From positions 124,001 to 188,000 of the forward strand of contig CAWIOK010000003.1 in assembly GCA_963837655.1 (NCBI GenBank): a stretch of DNA of 64,000 nt. The letters run 5' to 3'. Position 1 is the stretch's first letter. Each line of letters opens with the position of its first letter. The DNA comes from CAVVSD01 sp963837655. Its GTDB lineage: Bacteria; Actinomycetota; Thermoleophilia; Solirubrobacterales; Solirubrobacteraceae. The notes beneath the pieces are model-generated. The model was given only the letters and a program-made list of their open reading frames with translations, did not search any database and was not told where the DNA came from. Position numbers and translations under genes: made by a program. Below, piece after piece: positions 8,854 through 19,107 of this stretch.

Positions 8854-10116
8854 CTACCCAGCGCCGGGGGCCCAACTGCGAAGATATTGCTCCTGGTCGG
8901 AGCGCAACGTGTCGATCCCGACGCCGAGCGAGGCGAGCTTCAGCCGCGCAACGGCCCGGTCGATCTCCGCCGGCACCGCGTGCACGCCGGTCCCGAGCGG
9001 CTCGGCGCGCTGCACCAGGTCCTCGACGACGAGCGCGTGGACGGCGAAGGACAGGTCCATCACCGACGCCGGGTGGCCCTCCGCCGCGGCGAGGTTCACG
9101 ACGCGCCCGCTCGCCAGGAGGTTCAGCCGCCGCCCGTCGATCTCGTACTGCTCGACGAGCGGGCGGACGTCGCGGACGCGACCGCCCGACATGGCGAGCA
9201 GATCGCCACGCGAGATCTCGACGTCGAAGTGCCCCGCGTTGGCGAGCACCGCGTTGTCGGGCATGCGCTCGAAGTGCTCGCGGCGCAGCACGTCACGTGA
9301 GCCGGTGACCGTGATGAAGACCTCGCCACGCTCGGCCGCCTCCAGCGCGGGCATGACCTCGTAGCCCTCCATGCGCGCCTCGAGCCCGCGCATCGGGTCC
9401 ACCTCGCAGACGATGACGCTCGCCCCGGCACCGCGGGCCCGTTGGGCCACGCCGCGCCCCGTCCACCCGTAGCCGAGCACCACGACGGTACGGCCGGCGA
9501 GGAAGAGGTTCGTCGCGCGCAGGATGCCGTCGAGCGTCGACTGGCCGGTGCCGTAGCGGTCGTTGAACGCGCGCTCGATCGTCGCCTCGTTCACTGCGAC
9601 GACCGGGCACGTGAGGCGCCCCGCGGCGTGCATGGTGCGCAACCGGACCAGGCCGGTCGTCGTCTCCTCCGTCGCGCCGCGCAGCGCAGCAGCGGCGTCG
9701 GGGAACGCAGCGTGCATCAGCCCGACGAGGTCGGCGCCGTCGTCGAGCGTGATGTCCGGCCCGGACGCGGCGAGCGCCGCGACGTGCTGCGCGTACGCGT
9801 CGGCGTCCTCGCCGTGGACGGCCATGACGGTCGTCTCGGCGTCGCTCGCGAGCGCGGCGGCGACGTCGTCCTGCGTCGCGAACGGGTTGGCCGCGCAGAG
9901 CGCGACCTGCGCGCCGCCCACCCGGAGCGTCCTGACGAGCACCGCAGTCTCGGCGGTGACGTGGAGGCAGGCCGCGATCGCGACGCCTTCCAACGGCCGC
10001 TCCTCCGCGAAGCGCGAACGGATCGACCGGAGGACGGGCATCTGCCCGTCCGCCCAGCCGATCCGTGCCTCACCCTCGAGCGCCAGAGCCGGGTCGGAGA
10101 TGACCGAGCCGGCCAT
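8854..10116 (-). CDS. Adenosylhomocysteinase-like protein, short archaeal/Thermotoga type, catalytic residues altered
   Basis: This 420-residue protein has the S-adenosylhomocysteine hydrolase fold: CLHVTAETAVL (His52), LDDGADL (Asp125/126), EETTTG (Glu150/151), NAD-binding GYGWTGRG near residue 215, NAGHFD and GHPASVMD. The motif that normally reads NDSVTKSKFDN is NEATIERAFND here. Thus the catalytic Lys is Glu181 and the Asp-Asn pair is swapped to Asn185-Asp186. The C-terminal KxDHYRY that caps NAD in long forms is absent, as in short archaeal types. It lies 36 bases downstream of a canonical ahcY and has GGAGGAG before its ATG. It may be a non-hydrolytic or regulatory paralogue, or act on a different thioether. 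Confidence 0.88.
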   Translation of the reverse strand: MAGSVISDPALALEGEARIGWADGQMPVLRSIRSRFAEERPLEGVAIAACLHVTAETAVLVRTLRVGGAQVALCAANPFATQDDVAAALASDAETTVMAVHGEDADAYAQHVAALAASGPDITLDDGADLVGLMHAAFPDAAAALRGATEETTTGLVRLRTMHAAGRLTCPVVAVNEATIERAFNDRYGTGQSTLDGILRATNLFLAGRTVVVLGYGWTGRGVAQRARGAGASVIVCEVDPMRGLEARMEGYEVMPALEAAERGEVFITVTGSRDVLRREHFERMPDNAVLANAGHFDVEISRGDLLAMSGGRVRDVRPLVEQYEIDGRRLNLLASGRVVNLAAAEGHPASVMDLSFAVHALVVEDLVQRAEPLGTGVHAVPAEIDRAVARLKLASLGVGIDTLRSDQEQYLRSWAPGAG

Positions 10117-10152
10117 GTGGCTCCTCCGGGGTGTTGGGGGTGGGTGGTGGGA

Positions 10153-11603
<1,451 letters not shown>

Positions 11604-11607
<4 letters not shown>

Positions 11608-11987
11608 CCGGCCTCCTTGAGGGGTGGGGACACTGCAGCAGCGGCGGACAGGAGCCGCTCGTGCTTCTCCTGCTCGAAATGCAGCCAGTCGGCTGCCGGC
11701 ACGTGCTCAGGACGCCTGGCCTGGGACTCCAGCCACGACTCGATCGCCGCGGAGAGATCGCCGTCGGTGCGCATGCGCTGCGCGAAGCCGACGTCGCCGA
11801 GGCCGATGTCGAAGCGGTCGAGCAGCTCGCGCAGCGTCCGAAGACGCTGCAGCTCGGCCGGTCCGTACAGTCGGTACCCGCTCTCCGAACGCGGCGGGGC
11901 CACGAGACCGCTGCGCTCGATGTAGCGCAGCATGCGGGACGACCATCCGGTCGTCTCCGCCGCCTCCTGGATGGTCAGGGCGTCCAT
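11604..11987 (-). CDS. MerR-family transcriptional regulator
   Basis: This is a regulator of about 127 residues with an N-terminal MerR helix-turn-helix: LTIQEAAETTGWSSRMLRYIERSGLVAPPRSESGYRLY, followed by the LQRLRTLRELLDRFDIGL helix. No cysteine ligand motif for metal is visible in the C-terminal part, so the effector is unknown. It is the first gene of a unit that continues through ahcY, the ahcY-like gene and UGPase, and probably regulates it. ATG at 11987 is used; a GTG directly before it is an alternative. TTGACA occurs a short distance upstream on the minus strand, but the -10 spacing is not canonical. Confidence 0.9.
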
Positions 11988-12015
11988 CACGTGGACAAAC
12001 CCTACCAGAGTTGTG

Positions 12016-13374
12016 TCAAGGTTCCTGTGGCAGCGGGAGGAACGCGCGGAGCTCGTCGTCGAGCGTCGAGCTGTCGACGTACTGCTCGGGGTAGCCGTAC
12101 ATCCCGTGCTCGGTGAGGTCGAGTCCCTCCTGCTCCTCCTCCGCCGTGAGCCGCAGGCCGAACACCGCCTTGATCACCGCGAACGTCGCGTAGGACAGCG
12201 AGAAGACCGTGACGAAGGCGACGAGGACGCCGAGCGCCTGGACCTCCAGCTGCTCGAACGAGCCCGTGTAGACGAGGCCGGGGACGCCGGGGACGCCCGG
12301 CGCATCGACGATGCGGGGCGAGGCGAACAGCCCGCAGGCCAGCGTCCCCCAGATCCCGGCGACCCCGTGCGCCGACAGCGCGCCGACCGGGTCGTCGAGG
12401 ACGCGGTCGACGGCGAGCACGGAGACGACGACGATGACGCCGGCGACGCCGCCGATGATCGGCGCGGCCCAGAACTCCACGAAGCCCGACGGGGCCGTGA
12501 TCGCCACGAGCCCGGCAATCGCGCCGTTGCCGATCATGCCGACGTCGATCTTGCCGGTGATCGCGTTGGCGGCGATCGCGGCGCTCAGGACCCCGGCCGC
12601 CGCGGCGAGGTTCGTCACGAACACGACCTCGGCGAACTTCGCGCCGGACGTGCCGAGCGTCGAGCCCGGGTTGAAGCCGAACCATCCGAGCCACAGGATG
12701 AGCACCCCGAGGCCGAACATCGGCATCGAGTGGCCCGGGATCGCCCGCGGCTGCCCGTCGGGGGTGTACTTGCCGGCGCGCGGGCCGAGCAGGAGCAGCA
12801 CGGCGAGGCCACCTGCGGCGCCGGTGAGGTGCACGACCGTCGAGCCGGCGAAGTCCTGCATCCCCTGACCGACGTGGTCCATCAGGCCGCCGCCGAAGAT
12901 CCAGTGCGCGACGAGCGGGTAGATCGCGCCTGCGAACACCACGGCGTAGATCGGGTACGCGATGAAGCGGATCCGCTCGAGCGTCGTGCCCCAGACGATC
13001 GCGAGCGAGACCGCGCAGAACACGAGCTGGAAGAACGCGAAGCCGGCCGTCTGGCCGTCGACCGGGCCCGCGACGGGGCTGCCGGGCGAGATCTGGTGGC
13101 CGATGGAGAGGAAGAAGCCCGAGTCGCCGGCGAGCAGGCCCCCGCCTCCGAAGGCGATCGCGAAGCCGACCGCCCACCAGACGATGGTCGCCACGGCGAA
13201 GTTGACGAGGATCTTCGCGACGACCGCGGCGACGTTCTTCCCGCGCGAGAAGCCGATCTCCACGCACGCGAAGCCCGCCTGCATGAACATCACGAGGACG
13301 CCGGTGACGACGACCCAGGTCGTGTCCAGCTCGGACGTGACCTCCGAGAGGGAGCGCGCGGCGGCGAGGATCAC
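12016..13374 (-). CDS. amt: Ammonium transporter, Amt family
   Basis: This 452-residue, roughly 11-helix channel imports ammonium/ammonia. Family marks are FMQAGFACVEIGFSRGKN in the first helix, DFAGSTVVHLTGAAGGL (first pore-His region), GWFGFNPGST, and SAHGVAGIWGTLACGLF (second pore-His region). The C-terminal cytosolic tail (HGMYGYPEQY) is the part that normally touches GlnK/PII. The start is GTG at 13374, overlapping the stop of the PAS-GGDEF-EAL gene as GTGA. No glnK or glnD is nearby in this window, which is unusual for amt, and a c-di-GMP gene takes their place. Confidence 0.93.
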   Translation of the reverse strand: MILAAARSLSEVTSELDTTWVVVTGVLVMFMQAGFACVEIGFSRGKNVAAVVAKILVNFAVATIVWWAVGFAIAFGGGGLLAGDSGFFLSIGHQISPGSPVAGPVDGQTAGFAFFQLVFCAVSLAIVWGTTLERIRFIAYPIYAVVFAGAIYPLVAHWIFGGGLMDHVGQGMQDFAGSTVVHLTGAAGGLAVLLLLGPRAGKYTPDGQPRAIPGHSMPMFGLGVLILWLGWFGFNPGSTLGTSGAKFAEVVFVTNLAAAAGVLSAAIAANAITGKIDVGMIGNGAIAGLVAITAPSGFVEFWAAPIIGGVAGVIVVVSVLAVDRVLDDPVGALSAHGVAGIWGTLACGLFASPRIVDAPGVPGVPGLVYTGSFEQLEVQALGVLVAFVTVFSLSYATFAVIKAVFGLRLTAEEEQEGLDLTEHGMYGYPEQYVDSSTLDDELRAFLPLPQEP

Positions 13375-15557
13375 GCGATCACCGCCAGCAGGTCCTCGGC
13401 CGGGACCGGCCGGCCGAGCAGGAAGCCCTGAGCGAGCGTCGCTCCGTGCCGGCGCAGGTACTCGAGCTGGGCGGTCTCCTCGACGCCCTCCATGACCGTG
13501 GTCGTCCCGAGCGCCTTGCCCAGCATGAGCACCGCGGACACGATGGCCGACGAGCTCGGATCGTGGGGCACGCGCTCGAGGAACGAGCGGTCGACCTTGA
13601 GCATCTGGACAGGGAGGTCGCGGAGGCGCCCGAGCGAGGAGTGCCCGGCGCCGAAGTCGTCGATCGCGAGCGCCAGGCCGGCGTCGGCCAGATCCGACAG
13701 CGCGGTGCGGTGGTGGCGCTCGTCGCTCATGATCGCGCTCTCGGTGAGCTCGGCGCAGAAGCGGTCGGGCTCGAGGTCGTAGCGCTGGATGCGCTCGACG
13801 ATCGAGGCGACGAGGTCGCTGCGGCGCAGCTGGCGCGGGGAGATGTTGAAGGTCAGCAGAGGCTCGAAGCCCTCCTCGCGCCAGCGGGCACCGTGCGCGC
13901 ACAGCGCCTCGACGACCCAGTCGCCGATGCCGTCGATCAGGCCCGTCTCCTCGGCGACGCCGATGAACATGGCGGGCGGGATGAGGCCGTGCTCGGGGTC
14001 CTCCCAGCGCACGAGCGCCTCGACGGCGACGACGCGCGAGTCGTGCACGTCGACGATCGGCTGCGCGTGCAGCCGCAGCTCGCCCTCGCGGATCGCGCGC
14101 CGCAGCCGCGCGGTGAGCGAGAGCCGCTCGCGCGCGTCATCGGTGGCTCCGGGCTCGAAGAACGCGACGGTGCCGCCGCCCCGCCGCTTGGCCTCGTACA
14201 TCGCATGGTCGGCGTGCTTGAAGAGCGTGTTGGCGTCCACCGCGTGCTCGGGGTAGAGCGCGATCCCGATCGACGCGCCGACGTGGAAGCGCGCGTCGGA
14301 GATCTGGAACGGCTCGTCGAGCGCCGCGGCGATCCGCTCGCCGGCGGCCTGCGCGGCGAGGCGCGGCTCGGCGTCCCCACCGGACGCGAGGAGCAGCAGG
14401 AACTCGTCGCCGCCCTGGCGCGCGAGCACGTCGCCGGTGCGCGTGAGGTCCGCGACGCGGCGCGCCGCCTCGGCCAGCACCGCGTCGCCCGCCTGGTGGC
14501 CGAGCGAGTCGTTGACGAGCTTGAAGTTGTCCAGGTCGAAGTACAGGAGGGCGAGCGAGCCGCCGGTCCGGCGGGCGCGGCCGAGGTCGCGGCGGACCTG
14601 CTCCTCCAGCAGGGCGCGGTTGGCCAGCCCGGTCAGCCGGTCGTGGTAGGCCAGGAACGCGACCTGGGCCTCGGCGCGCTTGCGCTCGGTGACGTCCTCG
14701 CCGGAGCGCAGCACCGAGATCACGCGGCCGTCGCGATCGTGCAGGACGGCGTTGCGCCAGGCGATCGTGCGCGCCTCGCCGCTGCGCGTCTCCACGAGCG
14801 CCTCCAGGCTCGAGCCCGGCGCATCGACGCCGGAGACCAGCCGCATGAACGCCAGCCGCGCATCGAGGCGGTCGACGGCAGGGACGACGGCGCCGAACCA
14901 GTCCCGGCCCAGCAGCTCGTCCTCCGCGAAGCCCAGCAGCTCGCAGCCCTGCCGGTTGATGAGCTCGACACGCCCGGCGTCGTCCAGCACGACGACGAGC
15001 GTGCCCGCGACGTCGAGGTACCGCTGCGCGCGGTCGCGCTCCTCGCGCAGGCGGCGCTCGCTGACGACGGTCGCGGTGACGTCGTCGAGCGTGCAGACGA
15101 CGCGCCGGGTGTCGCCCTCCCCACCGATCGGACGGGCGAGGACCGTGATCCAGGTCTCGTCGTCGCCGGGACGGCGCAGCTCGGCGCGCACGGGCGCCGA
15201 CCGCGAGAGCGCCTGGCGGATCGGGCTGTCGCACTCGCGCATGAGGCGACCGTCCGCGAGCAGCAGGTCGCCGACGAGCGGCTCGGCGCCGGCGAGGCGA
15301 ACGGCGTCGACGCCGACGATGCGCAGCGCGCTCGGATTGAAGGAGATCGCGCGGGCCGAGGCGTCGGTGACGATGACGCCCTCCTCGAGCCCGTCCACCA
15401 CCGCACGGCTGAGCTGCTCGACGGCGCGCAGCGCATGGCGCGCGCGATGCTGCGGGCCGGTCTCGACGACGAGCCCGCGGCTCATCAGCGGACCGTCCTT
15501 GCGGGACTGCCGCTCGCGTTCCCCGAAGGGAGCGGCCAGTCGCCGCCATGCGTGCAT
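13371..15557 (-). CDS. PAS-PAS-GGDEF-EAL cyclic-di-GMP enzyme
   Basis: This 728-residue protein has two PAS-like sensor segments (about 45-160 and 175-290), a GGDEF diguanylate cyclase domain (about 300-460) and an EAL phosphodiesterase domain (about 475-725). The cyclase motif GGDEF is intact at 382-386 with an inhibitory-site RTGD at 373-376. EAL is intact at 513-515, and FNISPRQL, ELTES, DDFGAGHSSL, KVDRSFL and EGVEE keep the metal and catalytic positions. Both activities are therefore possible. No membrane segment is seen. It is translationally coupled to amt. A shorter start at the Met in LMSRGLV (about residue 25) is possible. Confidence 0.93.
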   Translation of the reverse strand: MHAWRRLAAPFGERERQSRKDGPLMSRGLVVETGPQHRARHALRAVEQLSRAVVDGLEEGVIVTDASARAISFNPSALRIVGVDAVRLAGAEPLVGDLLLADGRLMRECDSPIRQALSRSAPVRAELRRPGDDETWITVLARPIGGEGDTRRVVCTLDDVTATVVSERRLREERDRAQRYLDVAGTLVVVLDDAGRVELINRQGCELLGFAEDELLGRDWFGAVVPAVDRLDARLAFMRLVSGVDAPGSSLEALVETRSGEARTIAWRNAVLHDRDGRVISVLRSGEDVTERKRAEAQVAFLAYHDRLTGLANRALLEEQVRRDLGRARRTGGSLALLYFDLDNFKLVNDSLGHQAGDAVLAEAARRVADLTRTGDVLARQGGDEFLLLLASGGDAEPRLAAQAAGERIAAALDEPFQISDARFHVGASIGIALYPEHAVDANTLFKHADHAMYEAKRRGGGTVAFFEPGATDDARERLSLTARLRRAIREGELRLHAQPIVDVHDSRVVAVEALVRWEDPEHGLIPPAMFIGVAEETGLIDGIGDWVVEALCAHGARWREEGFEPLLTFNISPRQLRRSDLVASIVERIQRYDLEPDRFCAELTESAIMSDERHHRTALSDLADAGLALAIDDFGAGHSSLGRLRDLPVQMLKVDRSFLERVPHDPSSSAIVSAVLMLGKALGTTTVMEGVEETAQLEYLRRHGATLAQGFLLGRPVPAEDLLAVIA

Positions 15558-15568
15558 GGCACAGCTAT

Positions 15569-15585
15569 CGGACGTTAGGCGTCCG
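15569..15585. terminator. Small hairpin between the isomerase and GGDEF-EAL genes
   Basis: CGGACG and CGTCCG pair around a 5-base loop in the short gap between the stop at 15609 and the start at 15557. It is a weak terminator candidate; no U tract follows on the minus strand. Confidence 0.3.
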
Positions 15586-15608
15586 CCTTTATCGGAAGGT
15601 GCTGGTCC

Positions 15609-16688
15609 TCACCGTTCGGCGAGGCGGGACTTCAGCGTCTCGATCACGTCCACGGGGGTCGGGTCGACGCCGCGCAGGACCGCGAGGTACAGCGAGATGA
15701 GGTCGCCGAGCAGGATGAGCGAGAAGACCCGCTCCACCCGCGTCTGGCCCCGCGACCGCGCGACGAACGCGGGATGCCCCTGCTCACGGACGATGCCCTC
15801 GGTCAGCTCGATGCGATCCCGCACGCGCGGGTGCGTGTCCGGGTCGTCCAGGAACACGGCCGCGAAGCGACCGAGGCTCCCGGAGCCCGACCAGCCGCAG
15901 ATCTCGTTGTGGTCGAGCTCGGGCAGCTCGCCGGAGAACGCCGGCAGCTTCGCGTTCTCGTTGATCTGGGTCTTCCAGCGGTAGGCGACGGCCTCGGTGA
16001 GCCCCGAGCCCGAGATGACCGGGATCGCGCCGTGCAGCCCGCGCGCGAGCACCTTGGCCTCCGACGCGTCGGACCCGTCGGGGCCCCACTCGGTGACGAG
16101 CTCCTCGAGGTGCTCGGCGGCGACGTCGACCTCGGTGGTCATCCGCGGTCCCGCGCCGCACAGCCACGCGACCTCGAGGGCCGCGATGGTCATGTAGGCC
16201 ACGGCGGCGCGCGGCTGCAGGCCGCCCGCGACCGGGATGACCGGGACGTCGTCCTTGCGCGCCATGCGCGCGAGCTCCCCGCCGCTCGTGACGACGATGC
16301 GGTGGGCGCCGAGCATGCCCGCCGCCTCGTAGCAGGCGAGCGTCTCCTCGGTGTTGCCCGAGTAGGACGCGCACAGGACGGTCGTGTCGGGCTGCGTCCA
16401 GGCCGGGAGGCCGTAGGCGCGGGTGGTGAAGATCGGGCGCGACGCCTGGTCGCCCAGGGCCGCCCTGGCGAGCGCGCCGCCGATGGCCGAGCCGCCCATG
16501 CCTGCGACGACCAGCCCGCCGGGCGAGTCCCACTCCTCCAGCCGCGCGGACTCGACCTTCCACTGCGCGTCGCGCATGTGCTCGGGAATCGCGAGCACGT
16601 CGGTGAGCAGATCGGATGCGTCGACGGCCTCGATGGCCGCGCGATCGAGCCGCAGTGCCTCCTCGACGTCAGAACCTGAGTGCGCCAT
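15609..16688 (-). CDS. Bifunctional phosphoglucose/phosphomannose isomerase (SIS domain)
   Basis: This 359-residue SIS-domain isomerase should interconvert glucose-6-P or mannose-6-P with fructose-6-P. The sugar-phosphate loop GMGGSAIGG and SYSGNTEETLACYEAA are visible in the N-terminal half, and DHNEICGW with a conserved His in the C-terminal half. The ATG at 16688 lies inside the last 20 bases of the upstream nucleotidyltransferase gene, so the two are coupled. Together with that gene it would supply GDP-mannose or a related activated sugar for envelope glycans. Confidence 0.9.
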   Translation of the reverse strand: MAHSGSDVEEALRLDRAAIEAVDASDLLTDVLAIPEHMRDAQWKVESARLEEWDSPGGLVVAGMGGSAIGGALARAALGDQASRPIFTTRAYGLPAWTQPDTTVLCASYSGNTEETLACYEAAGMLGAHRIVVTSGGELARMARKDDVPVIPVAGGLQPRAAVAYMTIAALEVAWLCGAGPRMTTEVDVAAEHLEELVTEWGPDGSDASEAKVLARGLHGAIPVISGSGLTEAVAYRWKTQINENAKLPAFSGELPELDHNEICGWSGSGSLGRFAAVFLDDPDTHPRVRDRIELTEGIVREQGHPAFVARSRGQTRVERVFSLILLGDLISLYLAVLRGVDPTPVDVIETLKSRLAER

Positions 16689-17769
16689 CTGGCAGTTCCA
16701 CCCCCGGGAACACGCGAGCTCCGCGCGTGACGACGTTCTCGGCGCCGATCGTGACGCCCTCTCCCAGCACGGCACCGTCCAGGACCTGGGTGCGATCGCC
16801 GATCCGCACGCCGGGACCCACGATGCAGTCACGCAGCACGCACTCCGCCCCGATCTGGGCGCCCTGCAGCACGACGCTGCGCTCCACGGTGCTGCCGCGG
16901 CCGACGGTGACCCCGTTGCCCAGCACGACGAGGCTTCCGACATGCGCTCCGGCGGCGATCCGCACGCCCCGCTCGACCACGGCCGGCGGAATCACGCGCC
17001 CGTCGATGACCGCGTCATCGGAGACCGCGAGGAAGCCACTTCCCAGCCGCTCTGCCACCGCTGTCGCCACGTTGCCCTCGATGATGTCGAACGTCCCCTG
17101 CAGATACCGTTCGGGGGTGCCGATGTCGAGCCAGTAGGCCTCCGCGACGAAGCCGAAGAGCCCGTTGCGGACGAGCCGCGGCCAGACCTCGCGCTCGATC
17201 GACACCGGCTTGTCGGCCGGCACGAGGTCGAGGATGCTGCGCTCCAGGACGTAGGCGCCCGCGGAGATCAGGTTCGTGTCGATCTGGTCCGCCGGCGGCT
17301 TCTCCAGGAACTCCTTGACGCTCGCGTCGCCGTTGAGGCGGACGAGGCCGTAGGCCGACGGGTCCGGCACGGGCACGAGTGCGAGTGTGGCGGTCGCGCC
17401 GGTCGACTCGTGCTGGGCGATCTGCGCCGTGAGGTCGATGTCGGTCAGCACGTCCCCGTTGAGCATGAGGAAGCGCTCCTCGAGCAGGTTCTCGGCGTAC
17501 TTGAGCGCGCCGGCGGTGCCGCGCGGCTCGGGCTCCTCGACGAACCGCAGCCGAAGATCGAACGCGGATCCGTCGCCCAGGACGTTGCGCACGCTGGTCG
17601 CGAGGAAGCCGCAGGACAGGATCACGTCATCGACGCCGTGGCCACGCAGCCACTCGAGCATGTAGACGATGAACGGCCGGTCCACGAGCGGCACGACGGG
17701 CTTGGGGACGGTCGATGTCAGCGGGCGAAGCCGGGTGCCTTCGCCCCCGACCAGGATCACCGCCTGCAT
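16669..17769 (-). CDS. Sugar-phosphate nucleotidyltransferase (mannose-1-phosphate guanylyltransferase-like)
   Basis: This 366-residue protein has an N-terminal nucleotidyltransferase domain with VGGEGTRLRPLTSTVPKP at residues ~8-25, LNGDVLTD for metal binding, and a substrate motif EFLEKP. A C-terminal left-handed beta-helix of hexapeptide repeats (about residues 250-360) follows. The domain order matches GDP-mannose pyrophosphorylases of actinobacteria; glucose-1-phosphate thymidylyl- or uridylyltransferase activity cannot be excluded. It sits ten bases downstream of the UDP-glucose dehydrogenase gene and overlaps the isomerase gene. Confidence 0.88.
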   Translation of the reverse strand: MQAVILVGGEGTRLRPLTSTVPKPVVPLVDRPFIVYMLEWLRGHGVDDVILSCGFLATSVRNVLGDGSAFDLRLRFVEEPEPRGTAGALKYAENLLEERFLMLNGDVLTDIDLTAQIAQHESTGATATLALVPVPDPSAYGLVRLNGDASVKEFLEKPPADQIDTNLISAGAYVLERSILDLVPADKPVSIEREVWPRLVRNGLFGFVAEAYWLDIGTPERYLQGTFDIIEGNVATAVAERLGSGFLAVSDDAVIDGRVIPPAVVERGVRIAAGAHVGSLVVLGNGVTVGRGSTVERSVVLQGAQIGAECVLRDCIVGPGVRIGDRTQVLDGAVLGEGVTIGAENVVTRGARVFPGVELPDGALRF

Positions 17770-17779
17770 TCAGGGGTCC

Positions 17780-19090
17780 TCACGGGAGCGCCAAGGATGG
17801 CACGGTGCCGCGACCGACGCCCTCGTACGAAAGTCCGGCGGCCTGGATCGCACCTGCATCGAGGGCATTGCGACCGTCCACGATCAGCCTGCCACGCATT
17901 CGCGAGGCGACCTCGCGCCAATCGAGGTCCTTGAACTCCTGCCACTCGGTGACGAGCACGACCGCGTCCGCGTCCTCGACGGCGGCGAGTGCGCCGGGCG
18001 CCAGCTCGACGCCGGGGATCAGCCGCCTGGCCTCGGTCTCGGCGATCGGATCGAACCCGACGACGTGGGCGCCGTCCGCCTGCAGCCGGGCGCTGAGGAC
18101 GAGCGACGACGCCTCGCGCATGTCGTCCGTGTCGGGCTTGAACGCGAGACCCAGCAGGGCGATGCGCCGGCCGACGAGCGACCCGAGGTGCTTCTGGAGC
18201 TTCGCGACGACGCGCCGCTTCTGCAGCTCGTTGACCTCGATGACCGCGTTGAGCAGCTGGAAGTGGTAGCCGGAGTTGCCGGCGAGCTGCTTGAGGGCGG
18301 AGACATCTTTGGGAAAGCAGGAACCACCGAAGCCGATGCCCGCCTGCAGGAACTTCGGGCCGATCCGGTCGTCGAGGCCCATGCCGCGCGCAACCTCGAG
18401 GACGTCGGCTCCGGTCTCCTCGCAGACGTTCGCGATCTCGTTGATGAACGAGATCTTCGTGGCCAGGAACGCGTTGGAGGCCAGCTTCACCATCTCCGCC
18501 GAGGAGATGTCGGTGCGCACGAGCGGCGCGTCCAGCGGGGCGTACAGGTCGACGACCGCGTCGCCCGCCCAGTCCCCGTCGTCGCCGACGACGACGCGGT
18601 CGGGGTGCAGGAAGTCCTTGACCGCCGAGCCCTCCTTGAGGAACTCGGGGCACGAGACGTAGCGGAAGCCGCCCTTGCCCTGCTCGGCGAAGACGCGCTT
18701 GATCGCCGCGCCGGTGCCGACGGGCACGGTCGACTTCATGATGAGCGCGTGGTGCTCGGACGCCGGCATCGCGTCGACGACCGCGTGGACGGCGCTCAGG
18801 TCCGCGTCGCCGGAGTAGGTCGGCGGCGTGCCCACGGCGACGAACAGCAGCTCCGCGCGCTCGAGCGCGGTCGAGAGCTCGGTCGTGAAGTGCATGCGCT
18901 CGCGGTTCTTCGCGACGAGCTCCGCCAGGCCGGGCTCGTAGATCGGGATCTCGCCGCGCTTCAGCCGCTCGATCTTGTCGGCGTCGATGTCGACGCAGAT
19001 GACCTCGGAGCCGAGCTCGGCGAAGCCCGCTGCCGTGACGAGTCCGACGTAGCCGGTGCCGATGACGCCGATCGGTGCGCGCTCACTCAT
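17780..19090 (-). CDS. ugd: UDP-glucose 6-dehydrogenase
   Basis: This 436-residue enzyme oxidises UDP-glucose twice to UDP-glucuronate with NAD. The Rossmann motif GVIGTGYVGLVTAAGFAELG is at the N-terminus, the catalytic cysteine is in GFGGSCFPKD near residue 262, and the C-terminal UDP-binding domain contains LLGLAFKPDTDDMREASS. Length is normal. It heads the short minus-strand run ugd-nucleotidyltransferase-isomerase and is 17 bases downstream of the LCP-family gene. UDP-glucuronate would serve extracellular or cell-wall glycans. Confidence 0.95.
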   Translation of the reverse strand: MSERAPIGVIGTGYVGLVTAAGFAELGSEVICVDIDADKIERLKRGEIPIYEPGLAELVAKNRERMHFTTELSTALERAELLFVAVGTPPTYSGDADLSAVHAVVDAMPASEHHALIMKSTVPVGTGAAIKRVFAEQGKGGFRYVSCPEFLKEGSAVKDFLHPDRVVVGDDGDWAGDAVVDLYAPLDAPLVRTDISSAEMVKLASNAFLATKISFINEIANVCEETGADVLEVARGMGLDDRIGPKFLQAGIGFGGSCFPKDVSALKQLAGNSGYHFQLLNAVIEVNELQKRRVVAKLQKHLGSLVGRRIALLGLAFKPDTDDMREASSLVLSARLQADGAHVVGFDPIAETEARRLIPGVELAPGALAAVEDADAVVLVTEWQEFKDLDWREVASRMRGRLIVDGRNALDAGAIQAAGLSYEGVGRGTVPSLALP

Positions 19091-19107
19091 GGAGCGGCTG
19101 AGAGTAG

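Noticed and set aside
13371..13374. Extended N-terminus of Amt reaching far into the upstream gene
   Set aside because: The in-frame extension lies antisense-free but in the wrong frame of the GGDEF-EAL gene and adds low-complexity residues; the GTG at 13374 gives the normal Amt start.
13446..15578. Plus-strand open frame of about 710 codons
   Set aside because: It is antisense to the intact PAS-GGDEF-EAL gene, whose motifs are all on the minus strand.
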